64,000 nt of DNA from Agelaius tricolor. Lineage: Eukaryota > Chordata > Aves > Passeriformes > Icteridae. The DNA lies in assembly GCA_023055355.1 (NCBI GenBank), contig JALJCS010000001.1, positions 96,271,381-96,335,380 of the forward strand. Reading direction: 5' to 3'. The notes beneath the pieces are model-generated. The model was not told the DNA's origin and made no database searches. It worked only from the letters and a program-made list of their open reading frames with translations. The translations under genes were made by a program, and so were the position numbers. Each line of letters opens with the position of its first letter. Within the stretch, counting starts at the first letter, position 1. Shown here in pieces: positions 63,961-64,000 of the stretch.

Positions 63961-64000
63961 AATTTTGAAAAGAGGGAGAATAAACATGTTCTCATACTTT

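Larger units (their letters stand above)
58784..64000 (-). other. KCNQ5: KCNQ5 intron 2, 3' part
   Basis: Sequence upstream of exon 3 to the window end. It holds the hairpin at 60569-60601, a run of 14 T at 62123-62136, a C/T-rich tract at about 63145-63180 and a 19-base direct repeat near the end. I looked on the minus strand for exon 2 (S1 and the S1-S2 loop) and did not find it. No other element was recognised. Confidence 0.75.

Noticed and set aside
58784..64000. Search for KCNQ5 exon 2 (S1 and S1-S2 loop)
   Set aside because: No minus-strand stretch encoding the expected hydrophobic S1 end with flanking splice sites and a 91-base length was found; it probably lies beyond the right edge.

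Overview
The window is vertebrate nuclear DNA, almost certainly from a bird and probably a passerine. CR1 retrotransposon tails lie on both strands, LTRs resemble avian endogenous retrovirus LTRs, and a conserved potassium-channel gene is split into short exons with GT-AG borders. I see no bacterial-type genes, rRNA, tRNA or CRISPR. The organism assignment is inference from repeat types and protein identity; no search was run.

The only protein-coding gene I can support is KCNQ5 (Kv7.5), an M-type voltage-gated potassium channel subunit. It lies on the minus strand, so it is read from the right end of the window to the left. Nine consecutive exons are present, numbered here by analogy with mammalian KCNQ genes: exon 3 (58783-58657, S2 and the S2-S3 linker), exon 4 (36610-36435, S3, the S4 voltage sensor and the S4-S5 linker), exon 5 (36002-35877, S5 and the start of the pore helix), exon 6 (29042-28932, selectivity filter and S6), exon 7 (27050-26955, end of S6 and calmodulin helix A), exon 8 (23748-23654, rest of the IQ motif), exon 9 (22121-22095, a 27-base optional microexon), exon 10 (13595-13375, linker between helices A and B) and exon 11 (1062-954, up to helix B). 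All reading phases join without a stop, giving 1088 coding bases. Exons 1-2 must lie beyond position 64000 and the remaining C-terminal exons before position 1.

The rest is intron. From left to right: 1063-13374 has no recognised element. 13596-22094 carries a nested 70-base palindrome at 17.6 kb. 22122-26954 is plain intron around exon 8. 26955-29042 carries exons 7 and 6, and a CR1 tail lies just before it at 26.7 kb. 29043-35876 contains a compact CpG-rich patch at about 30.05-30.22 kb. 36611-58656 is the largest intron and the repeat-rich one: a CR1 tail at 41.2 kb, an LTR at 48.0-48.6 kb, microsatellites at 50.5 and 51.5 kb, a 0.6 kb CR1 at 52.3-52.9 kb, and a 1671-bp solo LTR at 54.4-56.1 kb. 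That LTR has 5-bp target duplications and an internal 121-bp tandem repeat, and it interrupts an older CR1. A further CR1 lies at 56.8 kb. 58784-64000 is the 3' part of intron 2 and holds a perfect 14-bp-stem hairpin at 60.6 kb.

I found no undescribed gene system. The items most worth a second look are the conserved alternative microexon with its weak donor, the sense-oriented LTR with its own polyadenylation signal and tandem array, the intronic CpG patch, and the two hairpins.
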